This document shows, in pieces, positions 18,331-25,789 of a DNA stretch of 64,000 nt. Source of the DNA: Comamonadaceae bacterium (GTDB lineage: Bacteria; Pseudomonadota; Gammaproteobacteria; Burkholderiales; Burkholderiaceae_C); the NCBI GenBank assembly GCA_009996515.1, contig JAACZV010000024.1:1-64000 (forward strand), in the 5' to 3' direction. Within the stretch, counting starts at the first letter, position 1, and the number at the start of each line of letters is the position of its first letter. The position numbers and the translations under genes are program-made. Under the pieces are notes generated by a model. It did no database searches. It worked only from the letters and a program-made list of their open reading frames with translations, and was not told the DNA's origin.

Positions 18331-18420
18331 CCATGCAGGGCGCCGGGCATGAGTCCCTGGCTAGGCAGGGCGCCGGGCATGAGTCCCTGGCCAGGCAAGG
18401 CGCCGGGCATGAGCCCCGGC
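18331..18420. repeat. Three tandem 30-bp direct repeats
   Basis: Units at 18331-18360, 18361-18390 and 18391-18420 share the core GGCGCCGGGCATGAG. Units 1 and 2 are nearly identical; unit 3 differs at a few positions. Each carries GGGCATGAG with flanks able to form a short hairpin, best in unit 3. They sit in the 299-nt gap between the kinase gene and the lipoprotein gene. The remainder of that gap holds a 6-bp palindrome at 18486-18502 (GCGAAT / ATTCGC), a possible operator, and nothing else I can support. Confidence 0.8.
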
Positions 18421-18574
18421 TCGGGCTGTAGGGCATCTCCCACAGTCGTAGCCGCCACGCGCTGACTGGGGCCGCGCCGCCCGTCGCGAATACTGGATTC
18501 GCATCCTGCAAGAACCCGGCCCCGGCGCGACGGCGATGCATGAACGCCGACGGCCTCAAACCTCAGGAGTCCGT

Positions 18575-18943
18575 ATGAATCCCCATCCGATGAAAGCCAG
18601 GACGGCTTGGCTGGCGGTACTGGCCGCCTCCGCCCTCGCCGCATGCTCGACGACCGGTGATGCGCCTAAGGCCCAGCTGGCCGTGGCCAATGCCGCGGTG
18701 GATCAGGCCACCGGCAATGCCGCCGAGGCGCCCGCCGAGCTGTCCACCGCCCGTGACAAGCTGGCCCGCGCCAACGCCGCCATGGCCCGCGAGGACTACG
18801 TGGCCGCCCGCCAGCTGGCCGACGAGGCCGCGGCCGATGCGGCCCTGGCCCAGGCCACGGCCCGCTCCGCCCGTGCCAGCCGCGCGCTGGCCGAGGTGCG
18901 CGAGAGCATCCAGCAGCTGCAGGCGCAGCTGAACCGTTCCTGA
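18575..18943 (+). CDS. DUF4398-type lipoprotein
   Basis: 122 residues. A lipoprotein signal peptide with lipobox LAAC (residues about 22-25) predicts an acylated, membrane-anchored periplasmic protein. The rest is an Ala-rich helical domain (ARDKLARANAAMAREDYVAARQLADEA) of the DUF4398 type. Such genes commonly sit beside an OmpA-domain lipoprotein, as here, where the next gene starts 19 nt downstream. The start is the ATG at 18575, with AGGAG about 6 nt upstream. The role is unknown; an envelope structural or stress role is the usual guess. Confidence 0.8.
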   Translation: MNPHPMKARTAWLAVLAASALAACSTTGDAPKAQLAVANAAVDQATGNAAEAPAELSTARDKLARANAAMAREDYVAARQLADEAAADAALAQATARSARASRALAEVRESIQQLQAQLNRS

Positions 18944-18962
18944 CCGCACAGAAAGGACTGCC

Positions 18963-19886
18963 ATGCAAGCCGCCCGTTTCGCGACATCCCTGAGCACCCT
19001 GGCCGCCGCGGCCGCCCTGTTCGCCGGCTGCGCCAGCGCCCCCACCGTCACGCCGGCGCTGGAGCAGGCGCGCGCCAACGTCCGCTCGGCCGAGGCCGAC
19101 CCGGCCGTGCTGAAGTACGCCTCGCTCGACGTCAAGAAGGCCGCCGACTCGTTGAAGCGTGCCGAGGAGCTGAGCGCCCGGCGCGAGTCGCCGGCCGATA
19201 TCGACTCGGCCGCCTACGTCGCCTCGACCCAGGCCCGCACCGCGATGGCCATAGGCCGGGCGGCGACCGAGGAAGAGGCCATCAAGGCCGCCGAGGCCGA
19301 CCGCGAACGCGTGCGAGCCGATGCCAATGCGCAGCGCGCCAACATCGCCCAGGTCCAGGCCGCCAATGCGCAGATCGCGGCCGCCAATGCCAGCGCCGAC
19401 GCGCAGGCGGCGCGCCAGCAGGCCGCTGCCGCCAACGCGGACGCCGCCCGGGCGCAGGCCCAGGCCGCTGCGTTGCAGCGGGAGCTGGCCGAGCTGCAGG
19501 CCCAGCAGACCGACCGCGGCATGCTGGTCACGCTGGGCGATGTGCTGTTCGAATTCGGTCGCGCCGAGGTCAAGCCCGCGGCGCAGAACGCCATCGCCAA
19601 GCTGGCCCACTACCTGAACCAGCACCCCGATCGCCGCGTGCTGATCGAGGGCTTCACCGACAGCGTCGGCAGCGATGCGGCCAATCTGGCACTCTCGCAG
19701 CGTCGCTCGCAGGCCGTGGCCGACGCATTGCGCGCCCATGGCGTCGACCCGACCCGCATCGCCACCCGCGGCTATGGCGAGGCCTATCCGGTGGCGGGCA
19801 ATTCGAGCGCGTCCGACCGGGCGATGAACCGTCGCGTCGAGGTCTACATTTCGAACGACGATCAACCGGTGCGCGCGCGCGGCTGA
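18963..19886 (+). CDS. OmpA-family peptidoglycan-binding lipoprotein
   Basis: 307 residues. The signal peptide has lipobox FAGC. Residues about 30-190 are an Ala-rich helical or coiled-coil stalk with heptad-like AQAAR/ANAQ patterns and DUF4398-like character. The C-terminal OmpA domain (about 195-300) has the peptidoglycan-binding signature GFTDSVGSDAANLALSQRRS. It should tether the outer membrane to the cell wall. It follows the smaller DUF4398 lipoprotein closely and probably forms an operon with it and with the gene at 19928. Confidence 0.9.
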   Translation: MQAARFATSLSTLAAAAALFAGCASAPTVTPALEQARANVRSAEADPAVLKYASLDVKKAADSLKRAEELSARRESPADIDSAAYVASTQARTAMAIGRAATEEEAIKAAEADRERVRADANAQRANIAQVQAANAQIAAANASADAQAARQQAAAANADAARAQAQAAALQRELAELQAQQTDRGMLVTLGDVLFEFGRAEVKPAAQNAIAKLAHYLNQHPDRRVLIEGFTDSVGSDAANLALSQRRSQAVADALRAHGVDPTRIATRGYGEAYPVAGNSSASDRAMNRRVEVYISNDDQPVRARG

Positions 19887-19927
19887 CGGCCGCCCCAGTC
19901 TGCGCATCACTCACGAAGGAGATCGAG

Positions 19928-20359
19928 ATGTCCCTCCTGCATCCCTCCCGAAGCCGCCGGGCCGCCGCCTGGCTTGGCGCAGGCCTGCTGGCCCTGGGCG
20001 GCCTGGCCCAGGCCGCTGGCCCCAAGGCCGGCAGCATCGACCCGCTGCGCCTGCAGTACGAGCGCGAGAAGGCGGACTGCCTCAGCGGGCGTACCAGCGA
20101 GCCGCGCGACATCTGCCTGCGCGAAGCCGGGGCGGCCTATGCCCAGGCCCGCAAGGGCCGGCTGGATGCGCCCGGCGACGGGCCCGCTGAATGGGCCCGC
20201 AACGCGCTGCTGCGCTGCCAGGCCCAGCCCGCCGAGGACCGCGAACTCTGCGAACGCCGGGTGCGCGAGGGCCAGGTCAGCGGCAGCGTGGCGGCCGGGG
20301 GGCAGCTGACGACGCTGACGGTGCGCTCGACCGACCCCCGCAAGCCGTCCGGCAACTGA
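19928..20359 (+). CDS. Small exported protein of unknown function
   Basis: 143 residues with a clear cleavable signal peptide (RRAAAWLGAGLLALGGLAQA, then AGPKAG). The mature part has four cysteines (ADCLSG, DICLRE, LLRCQAQ, ELCERR), which could form two disulfides in the periplasm, and no domain I recognise. It starts 42 nt after the OmpA-family gene with AAGGAGATCGAG before the ATG, so it is probably the last gene of that operon. A strong hairpin follows its stop. Confidence 0.75.
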   Translation: MSLLHPSRSRRAAAWLGAGLLALGGLAQAAGPKAGSIDPLRLQYEREKADCLSGRTSEPRDICLREAGAAYAQARKGRLDAPGDGPAEWARNALLRCQAQPAEDRELCERRVREGQVSGSVAAGGQLTTLTVRSTDPRKPSGN

Positions 20360-20369
20360 GCGTCGATGC

Positions 20370-20394
20370 GGGAACGGGCGTGCGCCCGGTTCCC
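20370..20394 (+). terminator. Terminator-like hairpin
   Basis: GGGAACGGGC (20370-20379) pairs with GCCC (20384-20387) and GTTCCC (20389-20394) around a GTGC loop, with one bulged G. There is no T-tract. It lies just after the small exported protein gene and would separate it from the next cassette. Confidence 0.45.
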
Positions 20395-20448
20395 GTCCCA
20401 TCGGCTCAGGCCTGCGTCGCCATCACGGCTGTCGGCGACTCATTTCAA

Positions 20449-20478
20449 GGAGGAAGTTAGGGAGAGAGACTTCCCTCC
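20449..20478. promoter_or_regulatory. Inverted repeat upstream of the unknown three-gene cassette
   Basis: GGAGGAAGT (20449-20457) and ACTTCCCTCC (20469-20478) are complementary except for one bulged C, with 11 nt between. It lies 68 nt before the first cassette gene. It could be an operator or a weak hairpin; no factor can be named. Confidence 0.35.
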
Positions 20479-20545
20479 CATTGCGGATGTGCGCGGCTGA
20501 CGCGACTCCTAGATTCCGGCCACGGTGTCGGCAAAGGAGTTTGCG

Positions 20546-21226
20546 ATGAGCCTCACCCAAGTCCAGCATGTCTTCGCCTCCATCCACGAGAGCGCGCTCA
20601 ACGGCATGCTGCGGGCCTTCTTCAGCGCCCGCCCGCGCTATCTGCGCTACGGTTCGCCCGCCTTCGTGCCGGCCACCAACGTCACCGCGACGCAGATGGC
20701 GGCGATCGCCTTCCCCGGGCTGCCGGGCGGCATCGACTGGGCCGTGCGCTTCGAGTTGCCGCGCGTCGACCTCTTCAAGCAGACCGACCCGTTGCCACCG
20801 CAGCTGAGCCTGCCGCCCGGCGGCTTTGCGCTGCGCACGTCGGTCGAGCTGTGCATCAACTGCGTGAAGCGCCGCGACGACCGCGGCAACGACCGCCCGA
20901 GAGACCCGAAAGACCCCAAGGCCAACAGCCTCGGCGAGGTGAACTGCACCAAGCTGGGCGTGTTCGCCATCGGCCATCTGGACAGCTGGAACGACGGCAG
21001 CGGCAATGGCGAGATCCGCTTGCGGCTGGATGCGGTGGAGCTGGTGGACATCACCCCCGACGGCCTGGAGTCGGTGCTGGAGTGCCTGATCCGCATGCTG
21101 CTGGACGCTGCGCTGTCGCAGGTGCATCTGCCGCTGCAGGCGCTGCGCGCCGGTGCGTTCAAGCTCATCGTCGCCCAAGGGCCGCTGATCGACGACGACC
21201 ACGTCCTGGCCCGCGGCAACGTCTGA
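20546..21226 (+). CDS. Unknown protein, first gene of a three-gene cassette
   Basis: 226 residues, no signal peptide and no membrane segment. A C-x2-C pair (C103, C106 in ELCINCVKRR) is followed by a very charged loop (DDRGNDRPRDPKDPK) and another Cys (134). The C-terminal third alternates a helix (about 172-195) with a strand-rich end (GAFKLIVAQGPLIDDDHVL). The pattern faintly resembles the next gene product: a long beta-rich body, a helix, then a final strand carrying Asp. I recognise no family. The ATG at 20546 is preceded by AAAGGAG; a GTG seven codons upstream is in frame but lacks a site. The next gene starts 12 nt downstream, so they form an operon. Confidence 0.7.
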   Translation: MSLTQVQHVFASIHESALNGMLRAFFSARPRYLRYGSPAFVPATNVTATQMAAIAFPGLPGGIDWAVRFELPRVDLFKQTDPLPPQLSLPPGGFALRTSVELCINCVKRRDDRGNDRPRDPKDPKANSLGEVNCTKLGVFAIGHLDSWNDGSGNGEIRLRLDAVELVDITPDGLESVLECLIRMLLDAALSQVHLPLQALRAGAFKLIVAQGPLIDDDHVLARGNV

Positions 21227-21238
21227 AGGAGCAGCACC

Positions 21239-22039
21239 ATGGCCGAAATCACTGCCGCCGTCGACGAGGGTGGCGCCAACACCTTGTTCAACACGGCGCT
21301 GTCGCTGCTGCCGCTGCCGCCCCAGAGCGGCAGCGGCAGCCTGGGGCCGTTCGTGGCCAGCTACAGCGCCAGCGCCAGCTTCGTGCATGGGTCCGTCGAC
21401 CTCATCGCACCCGGCACCGTGCGGGTCGCCAACCTGCGGCTGAACTGGCATGTGTCGCTGAGCTTTGGCATCGACCTGAACAGCTTCCTGCCCAGCTTCT
21501 GCCTGCCCCAGGTGTGCGTGGACATCCCCTGCGTGGGGCGGGTCTGCACCCCCCGGGTGTGCATCAGCTGGCCCACCATCACGGTGCCCGTGTCGCTGGG
21601 CGATTTCGTCGAAGCCACGGCCGACTTCGGGCTGGACATCGCACTCGTGGGCGGCCAGTGGCGGGTGCGGGCCGTGGTGCAGAACGTGTCGCAACTGCAG
21701 TTCGGCCCCGCGACGGCGGGCATGCTGGTGCTCATCGGCCTGGCCATCACGCCGCTGCTGCTGGCCATCCCCTTCATCGGGCCCTTCGTCGCCATCGCCG
21801 TGAACGCCATCCTGGCCGCCATCGGCGTGGCCGGCCTGCTGGGCTTGCTCGGCCCCATCATCTCGCCCTTCGTCAGCGGCCTAGTGATCCCCATCTACAA
21901 CCAGCCTCAGCACTTCCAGGTGTTGCCGGCGGCCGGGCCGAACGACCCGGCGGTGTTCGTCACGCTGGACAACGTGACCGCCGTCATCCAGAGCAGCGAC
22001 GAGGACGAACTCGTGCTGGGCGTGGACATCTCGGCCTGA
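21239..22039 (+). CDS. Unknown protein with five evenly spaced cysteines and a long hydrophobic segment
   Basis: 266 residues without a signal peptide. C88, C93, C98, C103 and C108 are spaced exactly five apart (C-x4 repeated) within a beta-like segment. Residues about 157-218 are almost entirely hydrophobic (TAGMLVLIGLAITPLLLAIP onward), long enough for two membrane helices or a buried helical hairpin. The end returns to polar, strand-like sequence (VFVTLDNVTAVIQSSDEDEL). I recognise no family. It lies 12 nt after the previous gene and 14 nt before the next. Possible readings are a membrane-inserting protein or a lipid-binding fold; neither is demonstrated. Confidence 0.7.
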   Translation: MAEITAAVDEGGANTLFNTALSLLPLPPQSGSGSLGPFVASYSASASFVHGSVDLIAPGTVRVANLRLNWHVSLSFGIDLNSFLPSFCLPQVCVDIPCVGRVCTPRVCISWPTITVPVSLGDFVEATADFGLDIALVGGQWRVRAVVQNVSQLQFGPATAGMLVLIGLAITPLLLAIPFIGPFVAIAVNAILAAIGVAGLLGLLGPIISPFVSGLVIPIYNQPQHFQVLPAAGPNDPAVFVTLDNVTAVIQSSDEDELVLGVDISA

Positions 22040-22053
22040 CGGAGCGCACCACC

Positions 22054-22713
22054 ATGCAACACCTCGACACCCTGGACAGCCGCGCGCTGCGCGCCGTGGA
22101 CTGCTACGGCCAGCGCTTCATGCGCGAGGGCGCCTATGCCTACCACGTGCTGCCCGCCGGCGGCGGCGCCATGAACCTGGACCGGCCCTTCAAGATCGAC
22201 GTGGCCACCCGCAAGAGCGACGGCAAGATGAAGCAGCACCATGTGGCGCTGCGCTGGGACGGCAAGGTCTTCATGCCCGAGTTGCAGGAACTGCGCATCG
22301 AGGCCGGCGACCTCGTCAGCTGGAACTGCCCCGACCAGAAGGCCCCGGCCTTCGAGGTGGCGGGCGACAAGGGCTTCTTCGGCAGCAGCGCCCTCGTCAA
22401 CGAATGCGGCTACAGCCATGCCTTCGGTCTGCCCGGCATCTATCGCTGGAGCGACGCCAACGGCTCGGGCCTGGCCGGCGTGGTGCGCGTGAAGGAGGTG
22501 CGCTGCGAGAAGCGCGAAGACCTGGCCCACTGGCGTGCCGCGCTGTCCAAGGCGGCCCTCGTGATGATCGACCACGGCAAGGCGGAACCCGCCGAGGTGG
22601 ACATCGTCGTCGGACAAACGGTCTATTTCGCCATCGTGACCGGGCCGGGCATCACCATCACCGATTCACGGCTGGTGGCGGCGCAGTGCGGGGGAAAGCA
22701 GAGGGCGGCCTGA
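22054..22713 (+). CDS. Cupredoxin-like protein probably lacking the copper site
   Basis: 219 residues, no signal peptide. Residues about 63-148 have the beta-sandwich pattern of plastocyanin-type domains (IEAGDLVSWNCP, then YSHAFGLPGIYRWSDANGSG, then LAGVVRV). Where copper proteins have Cys, His and Met in the last loop, this reads SDANGSGL, so a type 1 copper site is unlikely. A second short strand-rich segment (EVDIVVGQTVYFAIVTGPG) near 181-199 may be part of another such fold. It is the third gene of the cassette. The domain call is by eye and moderate. Confidence 0.6.
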   Translation: MQHLDTLDSRALRAVDCYGQRFMREGAYAYHVLPAGGGAMNLDRPFKIDVATRKSDGKMKQHHVALRWDGKVFMPELQELRIEAGDLVSWNCPDQKAPAFEVAGDKGFFGSSALVNECGYSHAFGLPGIYRWSDANGSGLAGVVRVKEVRCEKREDLAHWRAALSKAALVMIDHGKAEPAEVDIVVGQTVYFAIVTGPGITITDSRLVAAQCGGKQRAA

Positions 22714-22760
22714 GGCGGAGTGGGCCCGAAACGGGCGGATCACGCCTGAAGTAATGAAGG

Positions 22761-22856
22761 TGACGAGCCTGACCCCGGCACTGGTTGCAACGCTTAGGGC
22801 TGCTTGGTTCCCCACCTGACCCGGTTGGGCGCGCTTCCATGCGGGGAGGCCCGTCA
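22761..22856 (-). ncRNA. ffs: 4.5S RNA of the signal recognition particle (small bacterial type)
   Basis: The RNA scaffold that binds Ffh to target membrane proteins co-translationally. On the minus strand the conserved domain IV is clear: GGGTCAGG, then TGG-GGAA-CCA with the GGAA tetraloop, then AGCAGCCC. The ends pair as in 4.5S RNA: nine bases starting GACGGGCCT pair with AGGCTCGTC (one G-U). The inner stem GCCT/CCCC pairs with GGGG/AGGC. Total length is about 96 nt. It lies between the plus-strand cassette and the minus-strand SirB2-like gene. The exact ends are approximate. Confidence 0.9.
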
Positions 22857-22862
22857 GAGCGC

Positions 22863-22868
22863 ATTCTA
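22863..22868 (-). promoter_or_regulatory. -10 element for the 4.5S RNA
   Basis: TAGAAT on the minus strand ends 7 nt before the structural 5' end of the RNA (22856), the expected distance. The -35 region lies inside the 3' end of the SirB2-like gene and is a poor match to consensus (CTCGGA at 17 nt). Confidence 0.5.
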
Positions 22869-22882
22869 CTTGCGCCCGGGGC

Positions 22883-23269
22883 TCATCCGAGCGGGAAGCG
22901 GCGATTGATGGACAAATCCATCGCCAGCGCCAGCAGCGCGAGCGCGGTGAGGTAGCCCAGCAGGTGCAGCCGGGCCTGGCTCATGGCCCAATGGCCGCAG
23001 ATCAGATAGCCCAGCAGCGCGATGAGCTTGACGCCCAGCCACCAGTTGCGCACCGGGTTGTAGCCCAGGGCGCCCCACAGGCTCAGCCCCGTGACGACGA
23101 GGCAGGCGTTGACGCCGAACACCAGCACCAGCAGGCGTGCGTCCTTGGCCACGGCCTGCAGCGACGGCGTGCCGAACTGGAACAGCAGGCCGCGCGTGAA
23201 GAACAGGCCCACGCTGCACCAGGCCAGCAGCACATGCCACTGCACCATCTGCGTATAGAACCACGTCAT
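22883..23269 (-). CDS. SirB2-like small membrane protein
   Basis: 128 residues with four hydrophobic helices (about 8-28, 44-64, 72-92 and 103-120). The pattern of a short N-terminus, WHVLLAWCSVGLFFTRGLLF and a GHWAM-like loop resembles the SirB2/invasion-regulator-like family, inner-membrane proteins of unclear function. The start is the ATG at 23269 with only a weak ribosome site. Upstream sequence up to the PurM-like gene is the dispersed repeat, so the gene may be read through from there. Its 3' end overlaps the probable upstream promoter region of the 4.5S RNA gene. Confidence 0.65.
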   Translation of the reverse strand: MTWFYTQMVQWHVLLAWCSVGLFFTRGLLFQFGTPSLQAVAKDARLLVLVFGVNACLVVTGLSLWGALGYNPVRNWWLGVKLIALLGYLICGHWAMSQARLHLLGYLTALALLALAMDLSINRRFPLG

Positions 23270-23289
23270 CTCAGATGTCGCGTTCTTGT

Positions 23290-23410
23290 GGGCCGAGCGC
23301 CGGCCCACCTTGGGCGATGCGCTTGCGGCTCAAGGCTGCAAGCATCGCCGTCCCCTTGGGCGACCGACCGGACTGGTCCGCGTTCGGCGGGGCAAGGCTG
23401 GGCGAGGGGC
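23290..23410 (-). repeat. Dispersed repeat, copy C (minus orientation)
   Basis: About 121 bp, related to copies at 39745-39877 and 59487-59704. In the minus direction it begins with GCCCCTCGCCCAGCC 10 nt after the stop of the PurM-like gene and ends with the GGCGCTCGGCCC block. The internal hairpin at 23313-23349 has a 15-nt 5' arm (GGCGAT plus GCTTGCAGC), a CTTGA loop and a 2-nt bulge, with one A-C mismatch. No coding capacity is evident. Confidence 0.85.
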
Positions 23411-23420
23411 GTTCCATGCC

Positions 23421-24533
23421 TCAGCGCAGCGCGAGGTCGTCTTCGCTGAAGCGGATGCCCAGCGGCTCGATCAGCAGCTGCTTCTCGCCGGCCTCGACCG
23501 TGCCGGCCACCCAGGCCTCGATGCCGCAGTCGCGCGCGACCTGCGCGGTGCGCGCGGCGTCCTCGGCCTTCACGAAGATCGCAAAGCCCGCGCCCATGTT
23601 CAGCGTCGAGTAGGCCTCGCGATCATCCTGACCGGCCTCCTTCTGGATGAACTCCAGCACCGCCGTCTTCGGCGGCACCGTGTGGATGCGGTAGGTCAGC
23701 GCCGAGGGGTGGCGCAGCAGCTTGCGCCAGCCGTGGCCGGTGATGTTGGCGCAGTAATGCGGCGCTATGCCGGCCTTCCACAGCGCCTCGGTGACGGGCG
23801 AGTACAGCGCGGTGGGCGCCAGCAGCGCCTCGCCATACGTCAGGCCCGGCTCGATCTCGGTCAGGTAGCCGTTGGGCAGGCGCTCGGCCAGCTTCCGGGC
23901 GAGGCTCAGGCCGTTGGCGTGGATGCCGCTGGAGGCCAGCAGCACGATGGCGTCGCCGGCGCCCAGCTTATCTCCGACGGAGAGGCGCTCCTTGGGGTTG
24001 ATCAGGCCGGTGCAGGAGGCGGCCAGGTCGATGCGGCCGTCTTCCACGATGCCGGCCAGCGCCGGCGTCTCGCCGCCGCCCCAGGCCACCTGGCAGGTGT
24101 CGCAGGCGGCCTTCCAGCCGGCCACCAGGGCCTGGGCGCGCTGTGCGTCGCCGAACCAGTCGCTGCCGCCGGCGGCCCAGTAGGCCTGCACGACCAGCGG
24201 CGTGGCGCCCACGGTGATGAGGTCGTTGACGGCCATCGCGATCGTGTCCTGCGCGATGCCGGCAAAGAAGCTCTTGCCGGTCAGCTTGGCCATCTCGTCG
24301 GCCACCAGCGTCTTGGTGCCCAGGCACTCGACGATGGAAGCGATGTAGAACGGCCCCACGTCCACGACATAGGCCGACTCGCCGCGCGAGGCCTTCACTT
24401 CGCTGAAGCCGTGTACAGCGAGGTGGGATGCGGTGGCGGCGGCGGCGCGCTGGGCCGTGATCTTCAGCGGGTCGATCAGGTCGTAGTTGACGCCGGCTTG
24501 GTCGTAGGTGAGGGGGGCTGCGGGGGAGGTCAT
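23421..24533 (-). CDS. PurM-like (AIR synthase-related) protein
   Basis: 370 residues of the PurM/AIR synthase fold, which usually makes aminoimidazole ribonucleotide in purine synthesis. Family signs are YDQAGVNYDLID near the N-terminus, MAVNDLITVGATPL, GGGETPAL, LASSGIHANGLSLARKL and MGAGFAIFV. It diverges from canonical PurM: the ATP-loop motif SGTDGVGTK is replaced by VECLGTKT. The usual purM neighbours are not here, so it may be a second, specialised AIRS-family enzyme rather than the housekeeping purM. The start is the ATG at 24533, after which sequence similarity begins. It is divergent from the propeller-like gene (64 nt apart). A copy of the dispersed repeat follows its stop. Confidence 0.7.
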   Translation of the reverse strand: MTSPAAPLTYDQAGVNYDLIDPLKITAQRAAAATASHLAVHGFSEVKASRGESAYVVDVGPFYIASIVECLGTKTLVADEMAKLTGKSFFAGIAQDTIAMAVNDLITVGATPLVVQAYWAAGGSDWFGDAQRAQALVAGWKAACDTCQVAWGGGETPALAGIVEDGRIDLAASCTGLINPKERLSVGDKLGAGDAIVLLASSGIHANGLSLARKLAERLPNGYLTEIEPGLTYGEALLAPTALYSPVTEALWKAGIAPHYCANITGHGWRKLLRHPSALTYRIHTVPPKTAVLEFIQKEAGQDDREAYSTLNMGAGFAIFVKAEDAARTAQVARDCGIEAWVAGTVEAGEKQLLIEPLGIRFSEDDLALR

Positions 24534-24597
24534 CCGGCAATTATCGGCGGGCCTTTCACTCGATACCATCCGCGGCCTGTCCGAGGGAGAGAACAAC

Positions 24598-25767
24598 ATG
24601 CCGAGCCTGGTCATCGCCAAGGGAGAACTCTGGCTGCACGCCGACGGCGCTGCACCGCAGCAGATCACGTCCGCGTTTGCGCGTGAAGTCATCGAGCGCG
24701 ACGAGCGCAGCCGGCGCAATTCGTCGTGGAAGCATGCGCCGCGCGAGCAGCAGACCGGCGTCATCCCCAGCCATTCGCTGTGGGGCAGCCAGAACGGCGG
24801 CATCACGGCGCCGCCGCGCTTTCTGCATGCCTGCTTCGGGCCCGACAGGGACACCGTCTACTACGTGCAGCGCGTCGGCGAGGCCGTAGGCCTGTTCCGG
24901 CTGCATGTGCAGGAGCAGCGAGAGGTGCGCCTCTTCCACAAGTCCAAGATCGACATCCGCGGCCTGGCTTATCACGCCGGGCAGAAGCACCTGATCCTGG
25001 GCGTCGGCCACGAGGATGGCACGGCCCAGATCGAGGTCTATGACGAGGAGGGCACGCTGAAGGGGGCGGTCACCGGCGGCGACAGCATCGATGCGGCGCC
25101 CTCGGTCGTGCCCGGCGCCGCCTCGGCCCTGCTGTTCCAGAGCAGCGGTGTGGCCCGCCACCCCGACCACGGCTTCGTCAGGGCCGTCGGCCACTCGACG
25201 CTGTGCCGGCTGGACTACCGCAGCGGCAATATGGAAGTGCTGGCCGACGACGCCCGCTACGACTTCCTAGCGCCGCGTGTCGACGCCACCGGCGCGGTCT
25301 ATGCCATCCGCCGGCCCATCGAGAAGCCGGCCGGCGAGCGCGCCGGCAACGCGCTGATGGACACGCTGCTCTTCCCGGTGCGCCTGCTGAAGGCCATTTT
25401 TGGCTACCTCAACGTGTTCTCCATGATCTACGGCAAGGAGCCGCTGCGCTCCTCCGGCGGGCCGCGCACGCCCGAGCTGGACCAGGATGTGCACAAGATC
25501 TGGCTGCAGGGCCGCCTCATCGACCTGCAGCGCGTGCGCGACGACCCGCAGTACGCCGGCAAGCTGGCGCCGGCGTCCTGGGAGTTGGTGCGCCGCGAGG
25601 GGCAAAGGGACTGGCAGGTGCTGGCCCGCCATGTGCTGAGCTTTGACCTCGGCGCCGACGGCACGGTGGTCTACAGCAATGGCAACGAGGTGCTGGTGCA
25701 GCGCGGCGACGGCGCCCCGACGCGGCTGGTGCAACATGAATTGATCGAGTCCGTCTCGGTGGGCTGA
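24598..25767 (+). CDS. Unknown protein, probably beta-propeller-like
   Basis: 389 residues, no signal peptide. Repeated short strand motifs with aromatic and Asp endings (DTVYYVQRVGEAVGLFRL, HLILGVGHEDGTAQIEVYD, STLCRLDYRSGNMEVL, GTVVYSNGNEVLVQ) suggest a WD40- or TolB-like propeller, perhaps with missing blades. A hydrophobic stretch near 265-285 (TLLFPVRLLKAIFGYLNVFS) could contact a membrane. I recognise no named family. The ATG at 24598 has GAGGGAGAG upstream. It ends 22 nt before dnaX, so it could be co-transcribed with dnaX-ybaB-recR. Confidence 0.6.
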   Translation: MPSLVIAKGELWLHADGAAPQQITSAFAREVIERDERSRRNSSWKHAPREQQTGVIPSHSLWGSQNGGITAPPRFLHACFGPDRDTVYYVQRVGEAVGLFRLHVQEQREVRLFHKSKIDIRGLAYHAGQKHLILGVGHEDGTAQIEVYDEEGTLKGAVTGGDSIDAAPSVVPGAASALLFQSSGVARHPDHGFVRAVGHSTLCRLDYRSGNMEVLADDARYDFLAPRVDATGAVYAIRRPIEKPAGERAGNALMDTLLFPVRLLKAIFGYLNVFSMIYGKEPLRSSGGPRTPELDQDVHKIWLQGRLIDLQRVRDDPQYAGKLAPASWELVRREGQRDWQVLARHVLSFDLGADGTVVYSNGNEVLVQRGDGAPTRLVQHELIESVSVG

Positions 25768-25789
25768 TCGGCCTCTCTAAAATCCCCCC

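Noticed and set aside
18331-18420. Possible CRISPR array
   Set aside because: The three 30-bp units are directly adjacent with no unique spacers, and no cas genes are present.
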